From: Corallium rubrum
Lineage: Eukaryota > Cnidaria > Anthozoa > Scleralcyonacea > Coralliidae
Length of the DNA stretch: 64,000 bases
Reading direction: 5' to 3'
Assembly: GCA_964035015.1 (NCBI GenBank)
Contig: OZ035997.1
Location: 16,895,463 to 16,959,462, forward strand
The notes under the pieces are model-generated. The model had not been told where the DNA came from. It was given only the letters and a program-made list of their open reading frames with translations, and ran no database searches. The translations under genes were made by a program, and so were the position numbers. Shown one piece after another: positions 1 to 12,419 of this stretch; the stretch's first letter is position 1; the number at the start of each line of letters is the position of its first letter.

Positions 1-2110
1 AATAAGGCTGGATAAGCGAATTATAAATAGTAAGTAATGTTCTGCGTGGAACAAATTTACGTGCTTGCTTTAGACCATTTATGGAACGACAAATTTTTGT
101 AAACAAGTAATCGATTTGTTCGTTCCAGGTCAAAGTTTCATCCAAATAAATTCCAAGGCATTTAGCAGACTCGACTCTTTTGATAGGTTTATCACTGGAC
201 CCAAATTGTCCAATTAAACTGTGTACCAATAAACATTGTACTCAGTTTTAGTGACATTTAAACTTAATTTATTCGCTTGTAGCCATTTGTCGACATTTAG
301 TAAGTCACATTTAACTTTATTTTGAAGTTCTGTAGTGTAGTCGATTTGGATGAAACACTTAGTGATGTATCATCTGCGTACATACGAGCTTTTGTGTATT
401 GCAGACATGTCGGTAAGTCATTGATAAAAAGTAGGGAAAGTAGAGGTCCTAAAATAGACCCTTGTGGAACCCCACATTGAACTTCTTGAAGTTTAGAAGT
501 ACAACCTTCTACTAAACAGCATTGTTTTCTGTTTGATAAATGTGATGAAAACCAATCAAGAGTCATTCCATAAATGCCATAGAACTTCAATTTTTCTAAT
601 AATATTTCATGTGACACCGTGTCAAAAGCCTTTGCTAAATCCAAAAAATTAATGTGATAAGATTCAAATTACCTTTATCAATATTCAAATACCATTCATT
701 AGTTGCGTCAAGCAGGGCTGTAACGGTTGAGTGAAGCGAGCGAAATCCAGACTGATATTTACTCAATAAATTGTTTTCAATAAGATTTTCATAAAGTTGA
801 TCATAGACTATCCTTTCACATAATTTAGAAATTGCTGGTAAAATGGATATTGGCCGGTAATTCTGTTGATTAGTTGCATCGCCAGATTTAAATAGCGGAA
901 AAACCTTAGCAATTTTCCAATGAGATGGAAAAATACCGGTTTCAATCGACTTATTTATAATTAGTGTTAGCGAGCCACAAACAATAGAAGCTGATTCCTT
1001 AAGAAGCCTGCTCGAAATGTTATCCAAACCAGTTGCTTTATGAATAGGTAAACGCTTTAACAGATTTAAAACAATATTCTCTGATGTTGGTTCTAAACAA
1101 AAGGCAGATTTTGTTGGTGTTAAATAACTCTGGAAACTATGTTCACTATCGGGTATTGTTGAAGCCAAATTAGGTCCTATGTGAATGAAATGGTCGTTCA
1201 AAACTTCACAAAGATTAATTGGTTCGGTAAATGATTTCCCGTCAATTTTGATTTCATTAATTGAAGTGTTACACGTCTTTTTGCGATGCGTCAATTGGTT
1301 AATTGTTTTCCAAATTGCCTTAGCATTACCAGCATTTCCCTGAATTTGTGAATGATCGTAATTTGCTTTCGCCTGCCTTATTTCGTTATTAGCAAAATTT
1401 CTAGCTTTTTTAAATTCATTCCATATTTCAGGGCTATTAGTAATAACGGCTTGTTTTTTTAGATTATTTCGTTTAATAATTAAAGCCCTAATGTGATTAG
1501 AAAGCCAAGGAGATCTTTTATTTTTAACTCTTCTAATTCTCACCGGCACATGTACATCAGTCACTGTTGTAAATAGGTGTAACCAAATATCTAACATGTC
1601 TTCAGGAGATTCACAATTACCAATACTATTCCAAGGCATAGCTTTTAAATCGGCCTTAAATTTATCAGAGTTGAAATTTTTGAAATCTCGAGTTGTGATG
1701 TATTTGTGCGTATTTTTAGTAGGAATTGCAATTTTACGAATTGTATAAACTAAACTGTGGTCACTGATAGCAATATGAGAAACTCCAGACATAACAACTC
1801 GTGATGAGTCATTTGTAAGTATGACATCAATGAGAGTTTTAGATGTAGGAGTTATTCTCGTAGGATCTGTTATTAATTGAGACAGCTGATATACCTGGCC
1901 AATAAATTTTAGTCGAGTTAAATGACCACAGTAGTCCTTTGAGAGATAATTACAGTTTAAATCACCTAAGAGAAAAAATTCTATTGATTCATTGTCAAGT
2001 AAACGAACAATGTTCTCCATAGTTGAGAAAAAATTATCATCACATGCACGAGGTCTGTATAAAGCTGTCACATTAAAAGGACTACTGTTAGGTTTAGAAA
2101 TATTGATGAG
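1..2110 (-). pseudogene. LINE fragment 1 (APE endonuclease end to reverse transcriptase)
   Basis: Minus-strand translation runs from the C-terminal part of an APE-type endonuclease (LLGDLNCNY, and ISDHSLVY near the end of the domain) into a reverse transcriptase: NYRPISILPAISKLCERIVY, FRSLHSTVTALLDAT, AKAFDTVSHEILLEKLKFYG, GVPQGSILGPL, and the MYADDT catalytic motif near 375. A frameshift lies around 640, and another shift precedes the KLSLNVTKTE segment (about 245-275). The copy continues past position 1. The motif set fits the Jockey/CR1 group; the exact clade is uncertain. It is cut on its 5' side by the GA microsatellite at 2116. Confidence 0.85.
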
Positions 2111-2115
2111 AGGAT

Positions 2116-2449
<334 letters not shown>

Positions 2450-2450
<1 letters not shown>

Positions 2451-3866
2451 AGTCGGAATTTCTTCAGTTGATAAACTGCTTTACAAGAAAGCCGAACTAA
2501 ACTTACAAAAGTTAAAAATTAATTATTAATTAATTAGAAGCATGATGTGAGGCCTCTTTTGAACTCATTGATGTTTTCACTACATTTTACATTTTCCGGC
2601 AAGTTGTTCCAAATTTTACATCCAGAATATGCAAAACTTTTTTTTTAAGAATTCAGTACGTGCTTGAGGTAAAACAAGACACAACTTTCTGTTTCGCAGG
2701 GAATATATATCATTAACGGTAGACATTTTAAAATGGTCTCGTAGATACGGAGGGGCCATGTTGTTTAACACTTTATACATCATAATTAACTTGTGCATAT
2801 CTCGTGTTTCCGTAAGATTTTTCCATTGTAATTGTTGTCTTATTTCATTAGATCTGACTTCATAACCTTGACAAGTAATCACTCTTGCTGCACGGTTTTG
2901 CAGCTTTTGCAGTCTGTGGGCTGTTGTCAAAGGCATATTGTCCCACACAACATCACAATAATCGAACAATGGTTGAATTAGTGACTTGTATATTGTAATT
3001 GAAGTTTGCTGAGGAACAAAACGTCTCACTTGTCGAAGACCTGAAATTGAAGCACTTACTTTTTTTGACATATTGTTGATATGATCTAACCATGATAATC
3101 TTTCATCTATATATACCCCTAGAGATTTGGTTACCCTAACTCGTTTTATAGGTTTACTGTCGAGATATAATAGCGGCATATCTCTTACCTTGTCAAGATT
3201 ATAGTCAGACCCAACAAACATGTACTCTGTTTTAGTTACGTTTAGACTGAGTTTATTTGCTTTTAGCCATTCACTAATATTTTCGAGATCTTTGTTGGCA
3301 AGAGTTATTATTTCTCGAATAGATGTTCCAGTAGTTGTTACGTTAGTATCGTCAGCATACATTCGAGCAGTGGAATATTGCAGACAATGTGGAAGATCAT
3401 TAATATAAATGAGAAATAATAATGGTCCAAGAATGGAACCTTGGGGAACGCCACAGTTAAGTGTGCGTTCTTTTGACAGAAAGCCGTTAACACAACATTT
3501 TTGTCTGCGATTGTGCAAATACGATTTGAACCAAGATAAAGTATTTGCATCAACTCCATAACTTTGGAGCTTACAGAGAAATATGTCATGGCTTACAGTG
3601 TCAAATGCCTTTGCTAAATCCAAATAAACTACAGAATTAAGAAGTCCCTGATCCATGTTTTTAAGCCAATCAGTTGTTGCATCTAGAAGTGTACTCGTAG
3701 TAGAGTGAAATGGCCTAAAGCCTGATTGTTTTTCATGCAATAAACTATTTTTATTGAGATACGTATATAACTGATCGTAAACAATACGATCAAAAACTTT
3801 AGATACGGCACTGAGTACAGAGATAGGTCTGTAATTGTTTACGTCGTCTTTAGCTTCGCTTTTATG
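2450..3866 (-). pseudogene. LINE fragment 2 (reverse transcriptase to 3' end)
   Basis: This is a related but distinct copy on the minus strand. It holds [76 protein letters not shown], the thumb/connection region (LSLNVTKTEYMFVGSDYN), and a C-terminal IYKSLIQPLFDYCDVVW and LQNRAARVI block, ending at 2616. Most of the reverse transcriptase domain is open. The 5' part is replaced by a GAGAGG microsatellite. Confidence 0.85.
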
Positions 3867-3870
3867 TATT

Positions 3871-4425
3871 GAGAGGAGAGGGAGAGAGGGAGAGAGGGAG
3901 AGAGGGAGAGAGGGAGAGAGGGAGAGAGGGAGAGAGGGAGAGAGGGAGAGAGGGAGAGAGGGAGAGAGGGAGAGAGGGAGAGAGGGAGAGAGGGAGAGAG
4001 GGAGAGAGGGAGAGAGGGAGAGAGGGAGAGAGGGAGAGAGGGAGAGAGGGAGAGAGGGAGAGAGGGAGAGAGGGAGAGAGGGAGAGAGGGAGAGAGGGAG
4101 AGAGGGAGAGAGGGAGAGAGGGAGAGGGGAGAGAGGGAGAGAGGGAGAGAGGGAGAGAGGGAGAGAGGGAGAGAGGGAGAGAGGGAGAGAGGGGAGAGGA
4201 GGGAGGGAGGAGGGAGAGAGGGAGGGAGGGAGAGAGGGAGGGAGAGGGAGAGAGGGAGGGAGGGAGGGAGGGAGGGAGGGAGGGAGGGAGGGAGGGAGGG
4301 AGGGAGGGAGGGAGGGAGGGAGGGAGGGAGGGAGGGAGGGAGGGAGGGAGGGAGGGAGAGAGGGAGAGAGGGAGAGAGGGAGAGAGGGAGAGAGGGAGAG
4401 AGGGAGAGAGGGAGAGAGGGAGAGA
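3871..4425. repeat. (GAGAGG)n / (GGGA)n microsatellite
   Basis: About 555 bp of GAGAGG with a GGGA-rich block at about 4200-4360. It joins LINE fragments 2 and 3. Confidence 0.97.
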
Positions 4426-4860
4426 TTGATTGATTGATTGATTGATTGATTCACTTTTATTTCAATACGGTAGTTTCATAAGTAGACACTTCTTTACATG
4501 AAAGCCGTATGACAATATGTACATATATATTAAATATTTTTACAAGTTTTATAAAATAAAAATATACAATAGATGAATATAAACAATTAAGATACACAAT
4601 GACAATTTTTCAAATCAGACAATTTGTTTTTAAAAGTAGTCAGTGATTGCGGTATTTTAAAATCGTGTGGAAGAGAATTCCACATTTGCACACCTCTATA
4701 CGAGAAGCTTCCCTTAAAACATTCAGTTTGGGGAGTTCGAGTTAATGCTAAATTTATTTCACTGTCCCTAAGTTTTGACCTGTAAGAAATATAATCTGAG
4801 CACTTAACAAAAAGGTCATTTAAATAACCAGGAACTTTATTATTTAGAGCTTTATAAAGA
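4426..4860 (-). pseudogene. LINE fragment 3 (3' terminus with (CAAT)n tail)
   Basis: Only the last 80-90 codons remain (NNKVPGYLNDLFV, then FSYRGVQMWNSLPHDFK, stop near 4587), followed by the 3' UTR and a short CAAT-type repeat (read as attg on the plus strand, 4426-4452). Short repeat tails are typical of CR1/L2-like LINEs. It is 5' truncated by a GA microsatellite at 4861. Confidence 0.75.
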
Positions 4861-4930
4861 GGGAGAGAGGGAGAGAGGGAGAGAGGGAGAGAGGGAGAGA
4901 GGGAGAGAGGGAGAGAGGGAGAGAGGGAGA

Positions 4931-5006
<76 letters not shown>
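4861..5006. repeat. (GAGAGG)n/(GA)n microsatellite
   Basis: GAGAGG grades into GA. It separates LINE fragment 3 from a Penelope-like 3' end. Confidence 0.95.
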
Positions 5007-5009
<3 letters not shown>

Positions 5010-5115
5010 TTCGTCGAAGGGTCTTACGTTCTCTGTTTCGGCAGTATATCTAACCTTAAGTAAATTTCGATTGTCAGTGTTTCTACACTGTCTACGCAGC
5101 ACGCTAAAGCGGTTA
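5007..5115 (+). mobile_element. Penelope-like element 3' end remnant
   Basis: CTTCGTCGAAGGG, TTTCGGCAGTATATCTAACC and TTTCTACACTG blocks match, in inverted orientation, the 3' region of the element at 6340-7415. It is a short plus-strand relic. Confidence 0.55.
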
Positions 5116-5125
5116 TCTAGTAGAC

Positions 5126-6339
5126 TTTTATTTTAAAAATAGTAACATTTGACGGAAACGTTTACAGATCATTGTTTAGAGAATTATTAAGAGAACTTTC
5201 AACCATTAAATGATCGCTTTTGGTTCTTTAAAAGTCAATATATTCGCCAAGGCATCTTTTCTTGTATTTTTGCAAACATATTTTAATTTAAGTAAGTGCA
5301 CCATCACCAATGCAAATGAAAAAGCTCCATTTATCCCAAACAAAGTTTACATATACTAACAAGGAAACAATTGCGCGTTTTTTTTAGTATGTGTAGAGTA
5401 AAACTTGTGGAATAATTTACTTCAATTAACGGCGTCGCGTGTTAATCAGCTGCGAACACATTCATGGCATTCTGCGCATGTTAGCGATAAAGCCATTATA
5501 GGTAGCAAGTATTTCATTCTTCTAACAAGTACCGTATAATATGCGCGAGCTTAATTTAATCACAAGAAACCAATATTGAAGAAATGATATTCGGTTAAAA
5601 AGTCGGAAATTCTAAACGTTTATAGACGTTCATTGAAGACAAGTAATTGACAAAACTTATTAAAAATTGTTTTCGGTTTTATTACCAATCGTAATAAGTA
5701 CGGTACTACCAATATACACTGGAATAAAACGCGAAAGATTTGCGGGAACTTACAAGTTGTGCTTACAAGTTGTGGCACAAGGGTTCCCAACGGGTTCCAC
5801 TACGGTTGCCACTTAATCCTGTTGAATTTATTTCGTCAATTCAAGCTTCTTTTACAAAAAATTGACAGTGCAAAAAAGTGACACTTGCATTGTATATTTC
5901 TCGATTGAATCTCTTAACTAGAATTAGACTAACAAAATGACGGTATTTACAGGTAAAGCGCGCACGGTTCCCACTTCCGCAGTATAAAAGCCGATATAAT
6001 GATCAAGTACTTACAGATGTTTAGCGAGAATCGTTGTGAAAAACGTATTTTAAAAGCGTCAATTGTAAAAATTCATCATTCCTATATTAAAAACCATCAT
6101 ACAAGTCAACAATCGTCGTTCTAGAACGTGTTTTTTAGTAGAAATCGTAGTGGGAACCGTTGTGGTGGCCATTTTGACTCTAAAATCTCATGTTGCCTTC
6201 CCAATGTTACTCATAAGCAGCGTTGTAAGCCTACTGTAAGATTACTTTCCATTTTTCGCTTTAAAAGACGGTGTTTAGTTAGTTGTAACAGCATTGTTCG
6301 ACCAATATATTAACATAGAATGTTTTTTAGACAATCAGT
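5126..6339. other. No gene seen
   Basis: AT-rich DNA between two oppositely oriented Penelope-like 3' ends. GGGTTCCC-type and GGAACCGTTG short motifs recur at about 5780-5990 and about 6130-6170. No supported coding region. Confidence 0.6.
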
Positions 6340-7415
6340 GACAAAATAGTGTAATAAAAGTAGCGTGCTACGTAGGCAGTGTAGAAACAACAATCGAAAT
6401 ATAGTAAGGTTAGATATACTGCCGAAAGAAAGAACGTAGGAGTCTAACATTTCGAGCGAAGGCCCTTCGTCAGAGAGAAACGAAAAGAGTGTAAACAAAC
6501 AATGAACGTATATACGAAAGGTAATCATGTGACCAAAAATAAGCCAATAGATAAAAATGACAATAACAAATTGATAATGAGATGCGAAAAATTAGCCAAT
6601 CAAATCAAAATAACAATAACAATAACAAAACGATGAGACGCGAAAGACATTTGCTATTCATACCGTCCGATGAGCAAGAAGGAGGGGGTGTAAAAAGGAT
6701 GAGCGAGAGTAAAAATAGATAAATATAAAAAGTGAAAACGCTGTTTATGTCCGCCCTTGCTAAACAGAAACAATGTCTTCAGAGGTGTTAAACTAAAAGA
6801 AAAACGTTCGTTGAGTCCGTGAGGATGAATGGTAGCAATTTTGAAAATGAGACGCTTTTGAGTCTTTTGCGGCTGACATTACCGCCAGAAATGGGTGAGA
6901 TGGCACAAACTTGCATGTCCGAAATACAATGGTTGGCACTATTAAAATGTTGGGCAACAGGCTTGTCAACATCATTGTTCCTCACAGAACGAAGATTTTC
7001 AGCAAACCTGTCAGATAAACGTCTGCCAGTTTCACCGATGTAAAGCATGCAACATTTATTGCAAGAAATACAGTAAATGATGTTGGAAGAGATGCAATAA
7101 AATTATGATGAATAACAAAATTAGATTTAGGTCCAAAAATACATGTAGCGGAGTTAAGAAAGGAACACGTGTAACAACGGGTACGGGAGCAAGAAAAAGT
7201 ACCCGCTGGTGCCAATAGATTTTTTCTAAGGGCACTACGCACTAAACCATCACGAATATTTTTATTACGCCGAAAAGAGATTAAAGGGTTGTCGGTGAAA
7301 ATAGCTGACGTTTCAGGATCATTCTTTAGGATATGGAAATTGTGGCTAATGATATCCTTAACTTTGTAGTTGAAAGGATGACAAAATACCTTGGGACACT
7401 TCGTGTTTGTAGGTT
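6340..7415 (-). pseudogene. Penelope-like element with GIY-YIG endonuclease, degraded
   Basis: Minus-strand translation gives the end of the reverse transcriptase and linker (HPFNYKVKDIISHNFHILK, ISFRRNKNIRDGLVRSALR), a Cys-containing linker (CSRTRCYTCSF) and the GIY-YIG module (MLYIGETGRRLSDRFAENL, then KPVAQHFNSANH). GIY-YIG plus this linker is diagnostic of Penelope-like retroelements. A frameshift separates the linker (7242-6982) from the endonuclease (7048-6788). The 3' UTR runs to about 6340. The reverse transcriptase core is missing beyond 7415. Confidence 0.85.
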
Positions 7416-7665
7416 AAGTTAATACATTTTACGTTTTTTCTCGTGATAGAGTTTATACCTCCCTCTCCCTTCCTTTACAATGTTGACTAGGAAATAAGGG
7501 AGGCTGTGAACGTGAAAATGAGCGCTTAAATAGTCACCCAAATTGAACAGGTGGGCCGATGATATATTACCCTTCGGGATGATATATATCATACCTCGGG
7601 CTTCGCCCTCGGGGTATATCATACCTTGGGGTAATATTTCATCGAACTCCCCTCGCTCCAGGTCT

Positions 7666-7671
<6 letters not shown>

Positions 7672-7726
<55 letters not shown>
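7672..7726. repeat. (AT)n microsatellite
   Basis: About 55 bp of alternating AT. It is preceded at 7560-7650 by a hairpin around a CTTCGCCCTCGGGGTATATC motif. Confidence 0.95.
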
Positions 7727-7728
<2 letters not shown>

Positions 7729-7739
7729 TTATATATCAA

Positions 7740-8670
7740 ATTTTTTAATTGTTTAACTAATTTACAGATGGATACAAGTGTCTTTATATGCACAGTGAAT
7801 AAAGGATTATAAAATTCAAATTCAAACTTAAATTCAAATTACAACGGGCAAACTTACTGAAATACCTAAATGTTCAGTTGCTTATATGTATATGCTAATT
7901 AAAGAATAAAACTCATGCAATAGAATTTACATTAATAAGATAAACTATAAGTGTAAACAGATTATAATTACAGGGTATGTTAGTAAAACAAGCTGAGAAA
8001 TAAACATAAAAATAGTGATTTGAAATTATAAGCTGAATATAGTGTTGAAATGGTGGATCGTCTCATAAATTTAAACCAGGAGAATTAGAACTGTTACGGA
8101 ATGGACTTAGCTTTTCCATCAAACCACATCGACTAGCTAAACTCCTCAGACATATTAATAACCTCCTTTGAACTCATCCATCAATCGATGAAAGAAAAAT
8201 TGAAGAATAACGAAGATCAGATCCACTTAAAAAACGAACTTCAATCAGTGACAAAATTGTTGGGACACTTCAACTTGAAAAACAACATTTTCCGTTTTAT
8301 GTTCCTCTGTATAACCTTGATTGTTTAAAACTCTAATACCATTTTTTTACAAAGACTAACAGTACAGTTTGATATAGTTACCGCGCCGGTCATTTTTTAT
8401 TTACAATAAGGTTTTATTATTTATAACTGAAAGCGTCGGAAGAAAAAGGGGTCAGTGAGGTCACAGTAACACAATACCGGATTACTCTCGTAGCGGATCA
8501 ACTTTCATACCGGTTAGGCGTCTTTGTAACTAAATGAGACCATAGACCACTTTCATAATAGTGAATATTCTTTTATGTGCATCTTAATAAGCCTTTCTCG
8601 TCTCGTTTGTGTCCATAATTCAAACGAAATTTTTGCTTCATAACGAGGCCAGAAATGCTTAATACCATTT
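7740..8670. other. No gene seen
   Basis: AT-rich sequence downstream of gene B with no supported ORF, RNA or clear element. It probably includes the gene B 3' UTR at its right edge. Confidence 0.5.
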
Positions 8671-8676
8671 TTACCA

Positions 8677-11600
8677 TTATTGCATAAATTCCATCATTAT
8701 ACAGAAGAGAATACTGCAAAATACTGTTAAAACATATTTTGCCTCAGCATTCCAGTGCAACGAGTAACCCAAATCTTCAATGAAAGGTTCTACAAATAAT
8801 ATCAAAACGTTAGTTTTTCTTCTTAAAAAATATTAGATTTGTTATTTCGATGTTAATTTCATTAATTTATTGTCTAACTTGAATTTAGTATTATAATTTC
8901 AATTTACTAATGCATGTGATTGACAGATTCTTTAACGCTTACCAAAATGAATTTCACAGGATAAGTTGTACTGAGGTTGGATGATTTTCAGGCTAGCTTT
9001 CTGTTTGTTATTTTTCAGTAAAAATTGCTTTGCCTCGTTCCCCATCACCACATAATACGTTGTTTCTGTTCCAGAAGTAATTTCAAAAATAATTTTTGGG
9101 TTGTTGCCAGTGTACAGTAGTGATTGGAATCGAACGCCATTGTTTTGACAATTAAATCGGACATAATTATCGTCTACAAAAAGTAATTATAGTAAGAAAA
9201 TCAGTATTAGTAAAATGCTCAATTAAACTTTTGTTTGTACATAGCTTGCAAATTGAAGATGTGTTTTTTTCTTCCAAATCCTTCATTATAATTGGTTAGA
9301 AAGTTTGCGAGAATTCGCATTATTATACATTATCTTCGAATCCTAGTGGATTATAATTGGTGGGAAACTTGTACGAATTCTTGATATCTGCACTTTTAGT
9401 TGTATTTGCCGCTGTAATTGGTTGATTCTGAACACAGAATGCTATTATCTGTAGTTTCTGGAGGTATTATCTGTAGGAAAAAGGACTTATCATGCATGTG
9501 CTGACGTGACGCCACTGACAAGCTGGCAAAACAACTGTCTTTGAATTGCATTTTTTGGGGTTATGGGAGTGATTTTCTTTACATTTTCAACTGAAATGTA
9601 TAATAAAACAATTATTGAATTTGACTTTTTTTTTATATCAGATTATGTCTCAGACCGCATTATCAGCCTTCGTCTTCGGCTTCGGCAGATAAGTCATAAC
9701 ACAGACCTCGACCTTGATAATTCTTGATATCAACTGAAACTCTCATCCGATAATTGTTTATCATCTGCACATTTAGTCGTGTTTGCCGCTGTGATTGTCA
9801 GATTTTGAGCCCACAATGATATTATGTATAGGTTATTTTGAGGCCACGAGGGGATATGTGATTTATTCACCGAGGGCGAAGCCCAAGGTGAATAAACACA
9901 TATCACCGAGGGGCCTCAAAATGACGTACTTATTTTTCATATGGCGAGGTTGACAGGATTTCATAAAGAGTAGTGCGGGGGATATTAGACGGGAAGATTA
10001 GAGGAGAATATTATAGCGAGGAATGGTAGAGGGGAATATTAGTGCCTTAGATGGGAATATTAGAGGGGAATATTAATCATATCTACTGTTTTGCCAGGGG
10101 CTATTGAATATATTCCCCTAAAAGAACAAAGGAAACCAAGGCATTTGAAAAATAACTGTAGTTTCTGAAGGTATTATCTGTAGGGAAAAAGGCTTAATAT
10201 CATGCATGTGATGACGTGAAGCAAACTAAAGAAAAGGCCGGGCAAGATGCGACTGTCTTTGAATTGCGTTTTTAAACGTCTTTTTGGTTCTGATGGGAAT
10301 CAATGATTTTCTTTAAATATTCTTAAATATATAATAATTCAATGTTTTTGATATCAAAAATTATCAAGGTCTCAGACCAAATTATCAGCCAAGCTCAAAA
10401 AAGGCTAATCCAATAATTGTGATATGGACGACATCAATGTGTTGCTCTACATGTTTTGCTGAAAGATATAGCTACAATTTATCTCTGGTATGGGTCAGTT
10501 TCTACAATCGGCTCTTGTCGTAAAGACTATAACCGCACGATAGCTATATAGCAACACATTTATCGGCTAGAAGCAGTAATACACTAACGTGCGTTATTAA
10601 TAATTAGTTTTGCAGCTGTTTTATGATGCAGTTAAATGGTTGCTGTTTTGCCATAAAAAACGACATGTCTTTTTGTTCAGGTGAAATGGAAAGTCAAAAC
10701 AGCTTTGTATACTCTAAAGTGTTTAATGAAACAACTGATTAATTTGAGAAAGTTTTGTTTAGAAATTCTGCAGTTTACGAACTAGAAGCATTTAAACACG
10801 TTGGGAATTTTCGACAACATACTAAGATATTTTTCTTTTTTTACTTTGATACATTCATATTAAAAGGGGAAAATAATATAAGTTTCTTATCTACATGTAG
10901 CTTTATAATTATTCAAAGTGTTATTTCAATTAGCTCAAATTATGCAGTAGCCATTTTTTAGTTATAAAGAGAAGCGTTTACAAAGCGTATTTAATGACAA
11001 CTTGGTGCAATGTCACTTATGACGTCACAAGGCATTTTTGACAATGCTCATTTTGAATTGACAAAATTTCCAGTTAAATTGTGAAGAGAAATCTACAGAC
11101 AATTTGTTATGTTACATGGACAGAAAGACTGTTTAATTTTCCCCAAAAATCTTTTCCAACCACCTGTTATATCTTATCAATATAATATTTAAAAAAATAA
11201 AGATTTTTGCCACTGCGTTTTGGTCTTTTGGAAAGAGAGTGCAATGTTTCTTTATGTTAAGCTATTATGTTTAATATCGTTACTATCTTTTCTAATAGAT
11301 TTGTCACATTTATAAACGCTTAACCGATGTATTTAATATTCCACATTATAGTGACTTTTCTATAACATTTTGCTAGTTTTGATTCTACATGTATACGAAA
11401 AATTACGCTGAGCAAATTTGTGTAGTACTTTAAAACAATGGTTTAATGGTTTATAACGGCAAATAATTAGTTTGTCAACTTTCCTGCTTCGTCAAAGTTA
11501 ATGTTTGACTTTACTTACTTGATCGCACTTTAACTCCACAAGTACTTTCATTAGAGTCTGAAATTTCCATTTCAGTGATGTGAGTTTTGATTTGAATCAC

Positions 11601-12410
11601 ATTTTTATCACTTGTTAATATCAGTGTAGCGTTTCGAACTGTTGTAAAGAAAACTGCACATCGAGATAAACTTCCCTCTAGTAAAAAAGAGAAAGTAATA
11701 AAAATCATGGAAACCTTTCTTTTCTTTAAGCACTGAGATAGGTTTTTAACCCCTTGACTACCCTTGACGAGTAAAATGATCGTCTGGCGTTATAGCCAGA
11801 GTAAAATATTATATAGGTTCGTCTACATGCGTGAGTAGTCAAAGGGTTAAATCAGTATCTTAAAATATACTAGATGATGGAGGCAAACTATTCTTTTTTT
11901 CTACTTACCGTCCTTACCGAGTATTTTAAAACTAGTACTATAACAGTTATGTTGAAACTAATATTTACGACTCTTACCTATGGCTTTGACAATTAGCTTC
12001 TTGTTTTTTAAAGTACAAATCCTTTGTCTTTTGTCGCGAGACCTTGCTGAAAATGTCCCACTATCATTCAAAGTCAGATTGTAGATTGTTAGACCAACAA
12101 TTCCTTTTGATAAATCTCCGGTCCAAGCAATACGTTTAGATGATGATAAGTGCGGATTTCGGATAACACGTCTTTTTGACGGGAATATGGTAAGAAGTTT
12201 TGGGAAGATATCTTGATAATCTTCATTCCAAGGTCCAACACTTATTTTTTCTATGTTTTTAAGGACATCTATAGGATACTTCCAAACCATATTGATATCC
12301 TTATCCAAACTACCGTTAACTTGCAGCACATCTTTTACATTAGCTTTGCTACAAAGTAACGGAGTTACTAGAATGATGAAAATAAATAAATGAGGAATTA
12401 AAGTATACAT
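8677..12410 (-). CDS. Ig-superfamily surface protein, three Ig-like domains (gene B)
   Basis: Four minus-strand exons join in phase: 12410-11978, 11677-11519, 9173-8943, 8789-8677, giving 311 codons plus stop. Exon 1 encodes a signal peptide (MYTLIPHLFIFIILVTPLLC) and a V-set-like domain ending in an F-strand-like NDSGTFSAR. As in gene A, neither canonical cysteine is present. Exon 2 (residues 145-197) and exon 3 (198-274) are each phase 1 to phase 1 and each hold one Cys pair (SRCAVFF...STCGV and RFNCQNNG...NLSCEIHF), so they look like separate C2-type domains. Exon 4 ends in a hydrophobic stretch (YVLTVFCSILFCIMMEFM) with no cytoplasmic tail, which may be a GPI signal or a short membrane anchor; this exon is the least certain. 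No kinase exons follow, so it is not a second copy of gene A. The function is not known; adhesion or recognition is an inference. Confidence 0.68.
9260..10420. repeat. Duplicated noncoding block in gene B intron 2
   Basis: A segment containing TAGTTTCTGGAGGTATTATC and CATGCATGTG...TGACGTGA occurs at about 9450-9560 and again at about 10150-10220, and the detail following (CTGTCTTTGAATTGC) also repeats. A hairpin around CACCGAGGGCGAAGCCCAAGG lies at 9860-9895. At 9975-10080 a GGGAATATTAGA motif is repeated several times. All of it sits between gene B exons 3 and 2. Confidence 0.6.
10430..11500. other. Gene B intron, nothing recognised
   Basis: AT-rich intronic DNA with no element boundaries or coding signal that I can support. 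Confidence 0.5.
11750..11846. mobile_element. 97-bp MITE with TTAA target, gene B intron 1
   Basis: Terminal repeats CCCCTTGACTAC and GTAGTCAAAGGG, flanked by TTAA (11746-11749 and 11847-11850). The core CGTCTGGCGTTATAGCCAG is shared with the CTCATTCCTGTCC family near 19 kb. TTAA targets are typical of piggyBac/Kolobok-type elements. Confidence 0.8.
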
Positions 12411-12419
12411 TGCAAAAAT

